From assembly GCA_903970615.1 (NCBI GenBank), contig CAJCJH010000084.1, forward strand, positions 1 through 64,000: DNA of 64,000 nt. The letters are read 5' to 3'. The notes beneath the pieces were generated by a model that saw nothing but the letters and a program-made list of their open reading frames with translations, was not told the origin of the DNA and did no database searches. Made by a program: the position numbers and the translations under genes. Shown one piece after another: positions 9,313-17,931 of this stretch; within the stretch, counting starts at the first letter, position 1; each line of letters opens with the position of its first letter. This stretch comes from Rhodospirillales bacterium. GTDB lineage: Bacteria > Pseudomonadota > Gammaproteobacteria > Nevskiales > Nevskiaceae.

Positions 9313-9852
9313 ATGACGAGCGAAAACCAGCGCCTGCTGCTGATCGTCGAAGACGATGCCGCGTTTGCGCGGACCCTGAAGCGCTCGTTCGAACGCCGTG
9401 ACTATCAGGTTTTGCTGGCCTCCAGCGCCAGCGAAGCACAAAACATTCTGACGACGCAGACGCCTGAATTCGCCGTCGTCGATCTCAAGCTCGGCAAGGA
9501 ATCCGGCCTCGGCGTGGTGCAGGCTTTACACCAGCACGCGGAGCAGATGCTGATCGTCGTCCTGACCGGCTTCGCCAGCATCGCCACCGCAGTTGAAGCG
9601 ATCAAGCTCGGCGCCTGCAATTATCTGGTGAAGCCCTCCAACACGGACGATATCGAAGCCGCTTTCCGCCGTGAACCGAGCGAAGCGCTGGTGCCCGTCG
9701 GCGCACGGCCCACCTCGATCAAAACACTGGAATGGGAGCGCATCCACGAAACACTCGCCGAAACCGGCTTCAATATTTCGGAAACCGCGCGCCGCCTTGG
9801 CATGCATCGCCGCACCCTCGCGCGCAAGCTCGGCAAGCGCTGGGTGCCTTGA
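9313..9852 (+). CDS. redox response regulator, RegA/PrrA/RoxR family
   Basis: The 179-residue partner of the upstream kinase, which ends three bases earlier. The receiver domain has the acidic pair Glu13-Asp14-Asp15, phospho-acceptor Asp57 and the switch residues in VVLTGFASI and NYLVKPS. A short linker leads to a C-terminal Fis-type helix-turn-helix (ISETARRLGMHRRTLARKL, about 155-173). This is the nearly invariant DNA-binding helix of RegA/PrrA/RoxR regulators, which control terminal oxidases and redox metabolism. Location behind cyo suggests that this operon is among its targets. That is inference. Confidence 0.94.
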   Translation: MTSENQRLLLIVEDDAAFARTLKRSFERRDYQVLLASSASEAQNILTTQTPEFAVVDLKLGKESGLGVVQALHQHAEQMLIVVLTGFASIATAVEAIKLGACNYLVKPSNTDDIEAAFRREPSEALVPVGARPTSIKTLEWERIHETLAETGFNISETARRLGMHRRTLARKLGKRWVP

Positions 9853-9868
9853 ATCCGGAACCATCCGC

Positions 9869-9910
9869 AAGCTGCGCTCATCTAAGCAGCTTGGGGTCGT
9901 TCAACCCAAG
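9869..9910. terminator. paired hairpins between convergent genes
   Basis: Two overlapping inverted repeats lie in the 100-base gap between roxR and the convergent reductase gene. AAGCTGC pairs with GCAGCTT (9869-9892) and CTTGGG pairs with CCCAAG (9890-9910). They share bases, so only one can form at a time. No clear T-run follows on either strand, so a terminator role is tentative. Confidence 0.35.
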
Positions 9911-9954
9911 AGAACCTATCGCGCATCCGCAGTTCGAGTTGCGCTTTGACGACC

Positions 9955-10983
9955 TCACCATTGCGTCGGCTTCGGATTGCGCTCATTGAAATCGCGTTGA
10001 TGCCAGTACGGATAGATCGGCGTGCGATGGCTGGCGGCGTCGAGCCTGGCGATCTGTTCCGCGCTCAGCTTCCAGCCGAGTGCGCCGAGGTTCTGCTTCA
10101 ACTGCTCCTCGTTGCGCGCGCCGACGACGATGTTGCAAACGCTCGGCCGTTGCAGCAGCCAGTTCAGCGCCACCTGCGGCACCGTCTTGCCGGTTTCTTT
10201 TGCGACGAGATCGAGCGCGTCCACCACCTTGTAAAGATATTCGTCTTCGACTTCCGGCCCGCCGGGCGCGCCGCCCTGCGCAATGCGGCCGGAGCCGGTT
10301 TCGCCACGGCGAATCTTGCCGGTGAGCCGGCCCCAGCCGAGCGGGCTCCAGACCATCGTGCCGAGGCCTTGATCCAGCGCCAGCGGCATCAGCTCCCACT
10401 CATATTCGCGGCCGATCAGCGAGTAATAGCCCTGATAACTCACATAGCGGCCGAGGCCATAGCGCTCCGAAGTCGCCAGCGATTTCATCACATGCCAGCC
10501 GGAAAAATTCGAGCAGCCGATATAGCGAACCTTGCCGCTCTGCACGAGATTGTCGAGCGCGCTGAGCACTTCTTCCACCGGCGTGAGCGCATCGAAGCCG
10601 TGCATGAAATAGAGATCGATATGGTCAGTGCCGAGCCTTTTCAGGCTGGCCTCGCAGGCGCGGATCAGATGATGCCGCGAGGAGCCTTTGTCGTTTGCGC
10701 CCGGCCCGGCGGTGAAGCTCGCCTTGGTCGCAATCAGTAGCTGATCGCGCCTGCCCTTGATCGCCTGCCCGAGAATTTCCTCCGACGCACCCGCCGAATA
10801 AATGTTCGCGGTATCGAAGAAATTCAGCCCGGCTTCAAGGCAGATATCGACCATCCGCGTGGCTTCTTTCACGTCGGTGCTGCCCCACTTCTTGAACATT
10901 TCGCCAACACCGCCGAAGGTGCCCGTACCAAGGCTCAACACCGGTACTTTCAGGCCCGAGCGGCCGAGTTGTCTGTATTCCAT
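9955..10983 (-). CDS. aldo/keto reductase
   Basis: A 342-residue NADPH-dependent oxidoreductase with the TIM-barrel aldo/keto reductase signature. The catalytic tetrad is visible as Asp57, Tyr62, Lys87 and His128 (in FFDTANIYS, ATKAS and YFMHGFD). Cofactor-binding segments near the end include NIVVGARNEEQL. The start MEYRQLGRSGLKVP is typical of the family. Substrate cannot be deduced. Its 3' end faces roxR, and a pseudogene on the opposite strand starts about 100 bases from its 5' end. Family is certain; role is unknown. Confidence 0.9.
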   Translation of the reverse strand: MEYRQLGRSGLKVPVLSLGTGTFGGVGEMFKKWGSTDVKEATRMVDICLEAGLNFFDTANIYSAGASEEILGQAIKGRRDQLLIATKASFTAGPGANDKGSSRHHLIRACEASLKRLGTDHIDLYFMHGFDALTPVEEVLSALDNLVQSGKVRYIGCSNFSGWHVMKSLATSERYGLGRYVSYQGYYSLIGREYEWELMPLALDQGLGTMVWSPLGWGRLTGKIRRGETGSGRIAQGGAPGGPEVEDEYLYKVVDALDLVAKETGKTVPQVALNWLLQRPSVCNIVVGARNEEQLKQNLGALGWKLSAEQIARLDAASHRTPIYPYWHQRDFNERNPKPTQW

Positions 10984-11089
10984 TGTGATTCCTTGATTGA
11001 GTGACTAATTGGAGCGGGATTATCGCCGCGAGTTGCACTCGGCGGATTGGGTATGATCGTTGCAAACCCGTTTCGGCGGACTGTATCTC

Positions 11090-11693
11090 ATGCCTGTGGC
11101 CGATTGGTATTTTGATTTCATCTCGCCGTACTCCTACTTCGGCCTGTTGTAGCTCGATGCACTTTCACCACGCTTGTAATTACGCTATCGGCCGGTGCTG
11201 TTCGCCGGTCTGCTGAATCACTGGGGACAGAAAGGTCCGGCCGAGATTCCGAGCAAACGAATCTGGACCTACCGCTGGTGCATTTGGTGGGCGCAACGCC
11301 AAGGTATTCCATTCCGCATGCCGGCGATGCATCCGTTCAATCCCGTCTCGTATCTGCGGCTGGCGCTGGTTACCGGCTGCGATCCAGCGGCGATACGCCT
11401 GATATTCGAGGCTTTGTGGACCACTGGCGCCGATCCCGGCGACCCTCAAGTGCTTGCCGAATTGATGCGGAAGCTGAAGGTCGATCCCGCGAAGATCGAC
11501 GAGCAATCGATCAAGAGCGCGCTGCGGGGAAACTCTGATCAAGCAGCTGCCAACGGTGTGTTCGGCGTGCCCACTCTGGTGGTTAACGGCCAGCTGTGTG
11601 CATGACTATCTGGACGATCCGCAAGGATTTAACGAGGCCGAGATGCAGCGTACATCGACTTTGCCGATCGGAATTGCACGCAAGTCTAGCTGA
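11090..11693 (+). pseudogene. 2-hydroxychromene-2-carboxylate isomerase-like (DsbA family), decayed
   Basis: Reading from the ATG at 11090 gives MPVADWYFDFISPYSYFGLL, the standard opening of NahD-type isomerases. In-frame stops then occur at 11150 and 11177. The same frame continues with recognisable family sequence (ALWTTGADPGDPQVLAELM, GVFGVPTLVVNGQL). After GQLCA the frame breaks near 11601. The expected C-terminus (DYLDDPQGFNEAEMQRTS) resumes one frame over at 11604 and ends at 11691-11693. The residues normally between GQL and DYL are missing, so a small deletion caused the shift. These enzymes are glutathione-dependent thioredoxin-fold isomerases of aromatic degradation. Three independent lesions mark this copy as dead. 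Confidence 0.85.
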
Positions 11694-11779
11694 AGGATCT
11701 CTGAATTAGCCGCTGCGCTACTTCAGTATTCCTTGACCGCCACACACCCAACTGTTTTGCAGACGGACGAAGTACTCAG

Positions 11780-13297
11780 TCAAGCTTCCGGCCGCATCTG
11801 CGGGAACAGCAACACATCGCGGATGCTTGGGCTATCGGTTAAGAACATCACTAGCCGATCAATGCCGATGCCAACGCCTGCGGTCGGTGGCAGGCCGTAT
11901 TCGAGTGCGCGGATGTAGTCGGCGTCGAACAGCATGGCTTCGTCGTCGCCGGCATCTTTGGCAGCGACCTGTTCCTTGAAGCGCGCGGCCTGATCGTCCG
12001 GATCGTTCAACTCGGAAAATCCGTTGGCGACTTCGCGGCCGCCGACGAAGAATTCAAAGCGATCGGTGACTTCAGGATTGGCATCGCTGCGGCGTGCGAG
12101 CGGCGAAACTTCGGTCGGATATTCGGTGATGAAGGTCGGCTGTTGCAGCGTGCCTTCAACCGTTTTTTCGAACAGCTCGGTGAGGATTTTGCCAACACCC
12201 ATCGCCGGCGTGATCGCCACACCCTTGGCCTTTGCCGCAGCGGCGAGATGCGCTCGATCCCAGATTTTTGCGCGATCGATTTCAGGATTTTTCTGCGCCA
12301 CCGCGTCCGCCATGCTGAGCCGCGCGAACGGCTGCGCGAGATCATATTCAGCGCCCTGATATTGCAGCATCGTGTTGCCGAGTACGCTAGCCGCACAATC
12401 GCGCAGCAGCGTTTCCACCAGGTCCATCGCGTCCTTGTAATCCGCGTAAGCCTGATAAAACTCCAGCATCGTGAACTCGGGATTGTGCCGCGTGCTCAAG
12501 CCTTCGTTGCGGAAATTGCGATTGATTTCGTAAACGCGCTCGAAGCCGCCGACGACGAGTCGCTTCAGGTAAAGCTCCGGCGCGATGCGCAGAAACAGAT
12601 CACGGTCGAGCGCGTTGTGATACGTCACGAACGGCCGCGCAGTAGCGCCGCCGGCGAGCGGTTGCAGCATCGGCGTTTCGACTTCGACGAAGCCGAGTGC
12701 ATCCAGAAACTGTCGGATGAAACGCACCACGCCGGCGCGAATCTCGAACGTGCGGCGCACGTCCGGATTCACAATTAAATCCACATAACGCTGGCGATAG
12801 CGGGTTTCGGTATCGGTCAGCCCGGCCCATTTTTCCGGCAGCGGACGCACGGTTTTTACCAGCAGTTCAAGCTGTGAAATCTTCAGCGACAGCTCGCCGG
12901 TCTTGGTGCGGAAAATCGTGCCGACCGCACCGACGAGATCGCCGACATCCCAGGTTTTGAAGTCCGCATATTTTTCTTCGCCAACGCCGCCCTGCTGCAC
13001 GAACAACTGGATGCGGCCGCTGGAATCCTGCAACTGCGCGAAGCTGGCCTTGCCCATCACGCGCTTGGCGACGAGGCGGCCGGCGACTGCATAGTTTTGT
13101 GTCTGGCCTTCGAGTGCGGCGGCATCGCTGTTGGCGAAGCTGCCGATAAGATGTTCCGCCAGCGTGTCGCGGCGGAAGGTATTCGGGAACGCTTGACCGG
13201 CGGCGCGCAGTTTTTCGAGCTTCTCGCGGCGATGCGCGATCACATAATTTTCATCGACCGGAACAGCATCAGCAGGCAGCTTTTCGTTTTCGTTCAC
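11780..13297 (-). CDS. lysS: lysyl-tRNA synthetase, class II
   Basis: A 505-residue enzyme that charges tRNA-Lys. The N-terminal OB-fold anticodon-binding domain occupies about 60-170 ([19 protein letters not shown]). The class II catalytic domain follows. Motif 1 surrounds [11 protein letters not shown], motif 2 is [20 protein letters not shown], and motif 3 is [16 protein letters not shown] near the C-terminus. Length matches the bacterial enzyme. It lies three bases downstream of prfB, as in many Gammaproteobacteria, so the two form an operon. A probable tRNA-Lys lies at the window's left edge. Confidence 0.97.
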   Translation of the reverse strand: MNENEKLPADAVPVDENYVIAHRREKLEKLRAAGQAFPNTFRRDTLAEHLIGSFANSDAAALEGQTQNYAVAGRLVAKRVMGKASFAQLQDSSGRIQLFVQQGGVGEEKYADFKTWDVGDLVGAVGTIFRTKTGELSLKISQLELLVKTVRPLPEKWAGLTDTETRYRQRYVDLIVNPDVRRTFEIRAGVVRFIRQFLDALGFVEVETPMLQPLAGGATARPFVTYHNALDRDLFLRIAPELYLKRLVVGGFERVYEINRNFRNEGLSTRHNPEFTMLEFYQAYADYKDAMDLVETLLRDCAASVLGNTMLQYQGAEYDLAQPFARLSMADAVAQKNPEIDRAKIWDRAHLAAAAKAKGVAITPAMGVGKILTELFEKTVEGTLQQPTFITEYPTEVSPLARRSDANPEVTDRFEFFVGGREVANGFSELNDPDDQAARFKEQVAAKDAGDDEAMLFDADYIRALEYGLPPTAGVGIGIDRLVMFLTDSPSIRDVLLFPQMRPEA

Positions 13298-13300
13298 GGC

Positions 13301-14396
13301 TTATAAACCCTGCTTGAGACTGGCTTCGATGAAAGGATCGAGATGCCCGTTCAGCACTCGCGCCGTATCCGCAATTTCAACGCCGGTGCGCAAATCCTTG
13401 ATGCGCGATTGATCGAGCACATAGCTGCGAATTTGATGTCCCCATTCAATGTCGCTCTTGGAATCTTCAACTTTCTGCTTCTCGGTATTGCGCTTCTGCA
13501 TTTCGACTTCGTAGAGCTTGGCGCGCAGCATTTTCATCGCGCGATCACGGTTCGCGTGCTGACTTCTTTGTGTTTGACAGGCGACGACGATGCCGCTCGG
13601 AATGTGCGTGATGCGAATCGCGGATTCAGTCTTGTTCACATGCTGACCGCCCGCGCCGCTCGAACGAAACGTATCCGCCTTGATGTCCGCCGGATTGATT
13701 TCGATATCGATCTTGTCGTCCACTTCCGGCGACACATAGACGCCGGCAAATGAAGTGTGTCGCCGATTGCCGGAATCGAACGGCGACTTGCGCACCAGCC
13801 GATGCACGCCGGTTTCGGTGCGCAACCAGCCATAGGCATACGGCCCTTGCACCGCGATCGTCGCGGACTTGATACCGGCGACTTCGCCATCGCTCTGGTC
13901 CAGCAGTTCGACCTTGAAGCCCTTGTCTTCGGTCCAGTGCAGGTACATACGCAACAGCATCTGCGCCCAATCCTGCGCCTCGGTGCCGCCGCTGCCGGCC
14001 TGCACATCGAGATAGGCATTGTTCTCGTCCATCTCGCCGGAGAACATGCGCTTGAATTCGAGTTCCTCGGCGAACGCGGTGAAGCTGGCGACATCCTTGA
14101 CGACTTCGGCAACTGTGGCTTCATCGTTTTCCGACGCCGCCATTTCCAGCAGTTCGATGGCGTCCTTCAAGCCGGCTTCGGCGCGCGCGATCGGTTCGAT
14201 CACGCCTTCCAGTTGCGCGCGTTCGCGGCCCAGCGCTTGCGCGCGTTCGGGATTGTTCCAGACATCTGCTTGTTCCAATTCTCCGGCCACTTCGGCGAGC
14301 CGGTCGCGCTTCACGTCGTAGTCAAAGATAGCCCCGCAGCGCGTCGAAACGCGCCCGCAGGGCTGTGATCTCACTCTTGATGGGGTTGATTTCCAT
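13301..14396 (-). CDS. prfB: peptide chain release factor 2, with +1 programmed frameshift
   Basis: RF2 releases peptides at UGA and UAA codons. Translation starts at the ATG at 14396 and reads 24 codons ([20 protein letters not shown] and so on) to an in-frame TGA at 14324-14322. After a +1 slip on CTT it continues with [12 protein letters not shown] for 340 residues. The 364-residue product matches the family length. The tripeptide SPF (in [12 protein letters not shown]) recognises the stop codon and GGQ (in [14 protein letters not shown]) catalyses release. A longer open frame upstream of the slip site, beginning at 14464, is not used. The gene sits immediately upstream of lysS. Confidence 0.95.
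14321..14336 (-). promoter_or_regulatory. prfB programmed +1 frameshift site
   Basis: On the minus strand the sequence CGGGGCTATCTTTGAC contains a G-rich Shine-Dalgarno-like element three bases upstream of the slip codon CTT, followed by the stop TGA and C. This is the conserved RF2 autoregulation signal. When RF2 is scarce, ribosomes pause at UGA and slip forward by one base, producing more RF2. The upstream element is GGGG rather than the AGGGGG of E. coli. Confidence 0.93.
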
Positions 14397-14708
14397 AACG
14401 CTCGGTGCGGGTTCAATACCGGAATCGAATCTTGAAAGTCGCGCAGTATAGTCGTGCGATGCACCCGCGGCCACGCTTGTGCGGAACTGCCGTGATCGCC
14501 GCACGCAGGCTTGCACCCTGCGGAGTCGTGAATAGGTCGATTTTAGAGTTGTGCAGCTTTGCGGGAGCGTGATAAAACAACTCATCAAGAGGCTCGACAT
14601 CGATGCCGATTCTGCAACCCGGCCAGTCCACACTCCGGCACATTAGAAACCGCAGAATCAGTCAGAATATAGCCAGAAATTTTGATTTGATTGGGATTGA
14701 GGGGACAC
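14397..14708. other. intergenic region between prfB and the OmpA-family gene
   Basis: About 310 bases between divergent starts. Several short open frames cross it, but none has a convincing ribosome-binding site or family resemblance. A possible promoter for the porin is TTAGAA (14644-14649), a 16-base spacer and GAATAT. The porin's ribosome-binding site GAGGGG lies just before its ATG. Nothing else was recognised. Confidence 0.4.
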
Positions 14709-16049
14709 ATGAGCAAGTTTCGTTTTTCAGCCATTCCGCTGGCGATCGCGGCCGCGTTTTACGCCAACACCGGCAGCGCCGACGATGCATCCGATCGCAG
14801 TTTTTATCTGGCGCCGATGGGTTCGGTGACGCTGCCGGACCACGAGCGCGGCAGCAGCTTCGGCTTCGGCGGCCAGCTGGCGTTCGGCAAGCGCGTCACC
14901 AAAGGGCTCGAACTGGAATTGATCGGCACCGTTACCGATTATCCAACCAAGCAGAGCGACTTCCCCGCCAGCGCCGGCAAGCAGCCCAGCAGCTCGCTGC
15001 TGTACGGCGGCGGCGGCGGCCTCAATGTCTATCTGGCGCCGTCGTCGACCTGGCTTAGTGGCTTGTTCCTGCATCTCGATGTGCAGCGCGCGCAAGGCAG
15101 CACAGCGCCGGGGCCGATCCGCAGTTACGGCACAACCCTTTTCGATGCCGGTCTCGGCTACAACTATCAATTGTTTGCCAGCGGCATTGCGCTGCGCTTT
15201 GAAGCGCTGTATCGCGAAGACGCGCATGGCCGCGGCGAACTCGGCACCGCCTATGGCAATCAGCACCAGTATTTCCAGGAAGCCGTATTCGATCTCGGCC
15301 TGCGCATTCCCTTCGGCCGTCACGCGCCGATCGAAGAAGCGGCGGAAGCTTCTGCCGAAGTGGTGCCGCCGGTTGATGAGCCAGCGCCGGTCGAAGAAGC
15401 CGCGCCCGCACCGCCGCCTTGCGAACCGCCTGCGCCGGGCCAGCCGATCAGTCTGGAAGGCTGCAAGCTCGGCGATACCATCGTGCTGCATGGCGTCAAT
15501 TTCGAGTTCAACAAGGACACACTGACGAACAATGCGAAGACCATTCTCGATGGCGTCGCAGATGCGCTGAAAGCACGTCCGGACATCAAGGTCGAAGTCG
15601 ATGGCTATACCGACGGCAAGGGTTCCGATGCCTATAATCTGAAACTTTCTGATCGCCGCGCGCACTCGGTGTTGCGTTATCTGGCGAGCCACGGCGTGTC
15701 TGGCGATCGCATGACCAGCAAAGGCTTCGGCAAGGATAATCCGATCGCCGACAACACCACCGACGAAGGCCGCGAGATCAATCGCCGGGTGGAATTGAAG
15801 GTGACGGATGCCGCGGCGAACCTCGCGCCGGTGGAAACCGAAGCCGTGCCCACCAGCGGCGCGATGGATACTTCGACCCCGGCTGCGGATTCGTCTTCGG
15901 ACACCAGCACGCCGACGAGCGCGGCACCCGCCGATGCCGCAACCGACAGCGCTGCGCCGCCTGCCGACTCGTCCGCGACATCGACGGATTCAGCATCGCC
16001 GAGCGATAGCGGTTCCTCCAGCAGTGACAGCAGCGCAGCGCCGCAGTAA
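14709..16049 (+). CDS. OmpA-family outer membrane protein with Ser/Ala-rich tail
   Basis: A 446-residue envelope protein. It has a signal peptide (cleavage probably after NTGSA) and an N-terminal part that looks like an eight-strand beta-barrel (FGFGGQLAFGKRVTKGLELE, LLYGGGGGLNVYL). An acidic Pro/Glu hinge contains two cysteines flanking CEPPAPGQPISLEGC. An OmpA-type peptidoglycan-binding domain follows at about 255-370 (DGYTDGKGSDAYNLKLSDRR and TTDEGREINRRVELKV). After it comes about 75 residues of almost pure Ser, Ala, Thr, Asp and Pro, an unusual extension because the peptidoglycan domain normally ends the protein. The ATG at 14709 follows GAGGGG. Confidence 0.9.
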   Translation: MSKFRFSAIPLAIAAAFYANTGSADDASDRSFYLAPMGSVTLPDHERGSSFGFGGQLAFGKRVTKGLELELIGTVTDYPTKQSDFPASAGKQPSSSLLYGGGGGLNVYLAPSSTWLSGLFLHLDVQRAQGSTAPGPIRSYGTTLFDAGLGYNYQLFASGIALRFEALYREDAHGRGELGTAYGNQHQYFQEAVFDLGLRIPFGRHAPIEEAAEASAEVVPPVDEPAPVEEAAPAPPPCEPPAPGQPISLEGCKLGDTIVLHGVNFEFNKDTLTNNAKTILDGVADALKARPDIKVEVDGYTDGKGSDAYNLKLSDRRAHSVLRYLASHGVSGDRMTSKGFGKDNPIADNTTDEGREINRRVELKVTDAAANLAPVETEAVPTSGAMDTSTPAADSSSDTSTPTSAAPADAATDSAAPPADSSATSTDSASPSDSGSSSSDSSAAPQ

Positions 16050-16106
16050 GGGTCCGCATTAGCCAGTCGAGCGGAATAAGATCGTATCGCTACCCCGCTG
16101 GGTTCG

Positions 16107-16170
16107 AATTTCCCGGCCGGCCGGAAATTTTGCGATTGGGCTGAGCTCAGGAGCGGGAAAATTCTCCCGC
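16107..16170. terminator. two inverted repeats between convergent genes
   Basis: The first (16107-16130) is a GC-rich near-palindrome with AATTTCC/GGAAATT arms around CGGCCGGCC. The second (16153-16170) is GCGGGAAAATTCTCCCGC, an almost perfect self-complementary stem. They lie between the OmpA-family gene and the convergent acyl carrier protein gene, which suits bidirectional termination. Neither is followed by a long T-run. Confidence 0.5.
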
Positions 16171-16203
16171 GGCGATGGGCTTGTCTGCGTTCTGGCGAAC
16201 ACC

Positions 16204-16518
16204 TTAAGCCGCTTGACGGTGCTCCAGATAAAACCGCAGAGCATCGACCAGATCATCGACCGTGCTGATGCGCGCCACTGCTTCGAGCGGAATCGAAACG
16301 GCGAAGCGGTCTTCGAGCGCGAACACCAGTTCCATCAGCGCCAGCGAGTCGAAACCGAGATCGGCGGCGATGCGGGCTTGGCCATGGATGGCGGCCGTCA
16401 TGGGCAGATCGCGCCGGATCGTGTTGACGACGCAAACCTGCATCAGGTCGACCACCTTGTCTGCTGAGCGCGCAGGCTCACGGCGGCGGCTGACGTTGCT
16501 GGCGATCGAAGATTCCAT
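16204..16518 (-). CDS. orphan acyl carrier protein
   Basis: A 104-residue protein with a phosphopantetheine attachment site, Ser58 in LGFDSLALMEL, and the acidic helix ALEDRFAVSIPLEAV that partner enzymes recognise. The carrier domain spans about 20-100, preceded by a polar 20-residue extension. It carries a growing acyl or related chain as a thioester. It starts 18 bases after the stop of the upstream histidine kinase gene, so it is probably the third gene of a regulator-kinase-carrier operon. No synthase, ligase or acyltransferase adjoins it, so its pathway is unknown. A later start (ATG at 16443) would cut into the domain. Confidence 0.88.
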   Translation of the reverse strand: MESSIASNVSRRREPARSADKVVDLMQVCVVNTIRRDLPMTAAIHGQARIAADLGFDSLALMELVFALEDRFAVSIPLEAVARISTVDDLVDALRFYLEHRQAA

Positions 16519-16536
16519 GTCGATTCCGACCGCGCG

Positions 16537-17931
16537 TTAGCCGGGCAGTTGCAGCCGCACCGCAACGCCGTGATTGTCGATCACATCGCGCAGCGATACG
16601 CGGCCGCCATGCGCCTGCGCGATGCCTTGCACGATCGCCAGGCCCAAGCCACTGCCCTGCACTTCACCGCTGCGATCGCCGCGATGAAAGCGGGTGAAGA
16701 CCTTGTCGCGCAATTCCGCCGGAACGCCAGGACCATCGTCGCTGATCTCGATCGCGGGCGATGGCTGCGACTGCACGCTGATGTTGATCGCGCCGCCGCC
16801 GGGATGATATTTCACCGCGTTGTCGAGCAGGTTATTGATCGCTTCGCGCAGCAGCGTGGCGTCGCCGCGCACGCGCACCGGCTCGGCGTCGGCCGTGAAA
16901 CTCAGTTCGATATGCTTGGCCAGTGCGCGCGGCACCCATTCCGCGCCGGCTTCGCGCGCCAGTTCGCTGAGGTCGAGATTTTCAAACGCGAGCGCATCGG
17001 CGGCTTCCGGTTCGGTGCGGGCCAGCGACAGCAACTGGTTCGACAGCCGCGCGGCGCGCTCGGTAGAGATGCGCAGCTGTTCCAGCACCGGCTGAATCGC
17101 TTCCAGCGTGGTTTCGTGGCTCGCCTGCTCGATGTGTAGCTTGAGCGCGGTCAATGGCGTACGTAGCTGATGTGCAGCGTCGGCAATGAAGCGCCGCTGG
17201 CTGATCAACGCAGCTTCGAGCCGGTGCAGCAAATCGTTCAAGGCATGTGTCAGCGGCTGCACTTCGAGCGGCACATCGTCATTGGCGATCGGTTGGAGAC
17301 GCAAGGAACTGCGCTCGCCGATGCGGTGCGCAATACGGTTCAGCGGCTCCAGCCCGCGACGCACACCGAGCCAGATCAGCAAGCCGGCAACGGCGATCAG
17401 AACCGCCTGCGGCAGCAAGGTGCCGATCAGCACTTCACGCGCCAGCGCGCTGCGCTTCTTGGTGGTCTCGGCGACCTGCACAATCACCGATTCGCCGTAG
17501 TCGGCGTGTTCGCCGCGGCCCAGATCAAGCGCCACTGCGCGGACGTTATGGTTGTCGATGCGTGCATCGTAAACGCGCGCGCTGCGCAGGGGCTCTGCTG
17601 ACGCTGGCATCGGCGGAAAATCCTTGCGTCCGCCGATCACGCCGCTGACCGATCCGCTGACCGTGAAGTAGGTTCTGTCGGCCGCATCCCACTCGAACAG
17701 GCGTTTTGCCGATTCGGAGAAATCGAGCGTCGCACCGGACGGGCTGCGCTGCACTTCGAGCGCCAGCGAATTGGCCGAGTCGTAAAGCCAGTCGTCGTAA
17801 ACCGAATTGGCGTAGTGCAGCGCAAACACATAGGAAGCCGCCGCACTCAAGCCGAACAACACCAGAGACGGCGCCAGCAGCAGCCACAGCAGCCGCCGGC
17901 GTAGGCTGAAAGCAGCACCGGCGGCGCTCAT
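16537..17931 (-). CDS. sensor histidine kinase, TctE/QseC-like
   Basis: A 464-residue inner-membrane kinase. I chose the ATG at 17931, which overlaps the regulator's stop (ATGA); the longer open frame would run deep into the regulator gene. The first membrane helix is at about 13-38. A periplasmic sensor region of roughly 130 residues follows, and the second helix is at about 168-190. A HAMP segment leads to phospho-acceptor His254 in DAAHQLRTPL, then the N-box NNLLDNAVKYHPGG and ATP-lid boxes DDGPGVP and GSGLGLAIV. The sequence AAHQLRTPL is characteristic of the TctE/QseC group. The ligand is unknown. Confidence 0.92.
   Translation of the reverse strand: MSAAGAAFSLRRRLLWLLLAPSLVLFGLSAAASYVFALHYANSVYDDWLYDSANSLALEVQRSPSGATLDFSESAKRLFEWDAADRTYFTVSGSVSGVIGGRKDFPPMPASAEPLRSARVYDARIDNHNVRAVALDLGRGEHADYGESVIVQVAETTKKRSALAREVLIGTLLPQAVLIAVAGLLIWLGVRRGLEPLNRIAHRIGERSSLRLQPIANDDVPLEVQPLTHALNDLLHRLEAALISQRRFIADAAHQLRTPLTALKLHIEQASHETTLEAIQPVLEQLRISTERAARLSNQLLSLARTEPEAADALAFENLDLSELAREAGAEWVPRALAKHIELSFTADAEPVRVRGDATLLREAINNLLDNAVKYHPGGGAINISVQSQPSPAIEISDDGPGVPAELRDKVFTRFHRGDRSGEVQGSGLGLAIVQGIAQAHGGRVSLRDVIDNHGVAVRLQLPG

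Noticed and set aside
13301-14464. prfB as a single uninterrupted frame starting at 14464
   Set aside because: The residues before DYDVKRD are not RF2-like, while the other frame supplies [13 protein letters not shown] up to the TGA at the slip site.
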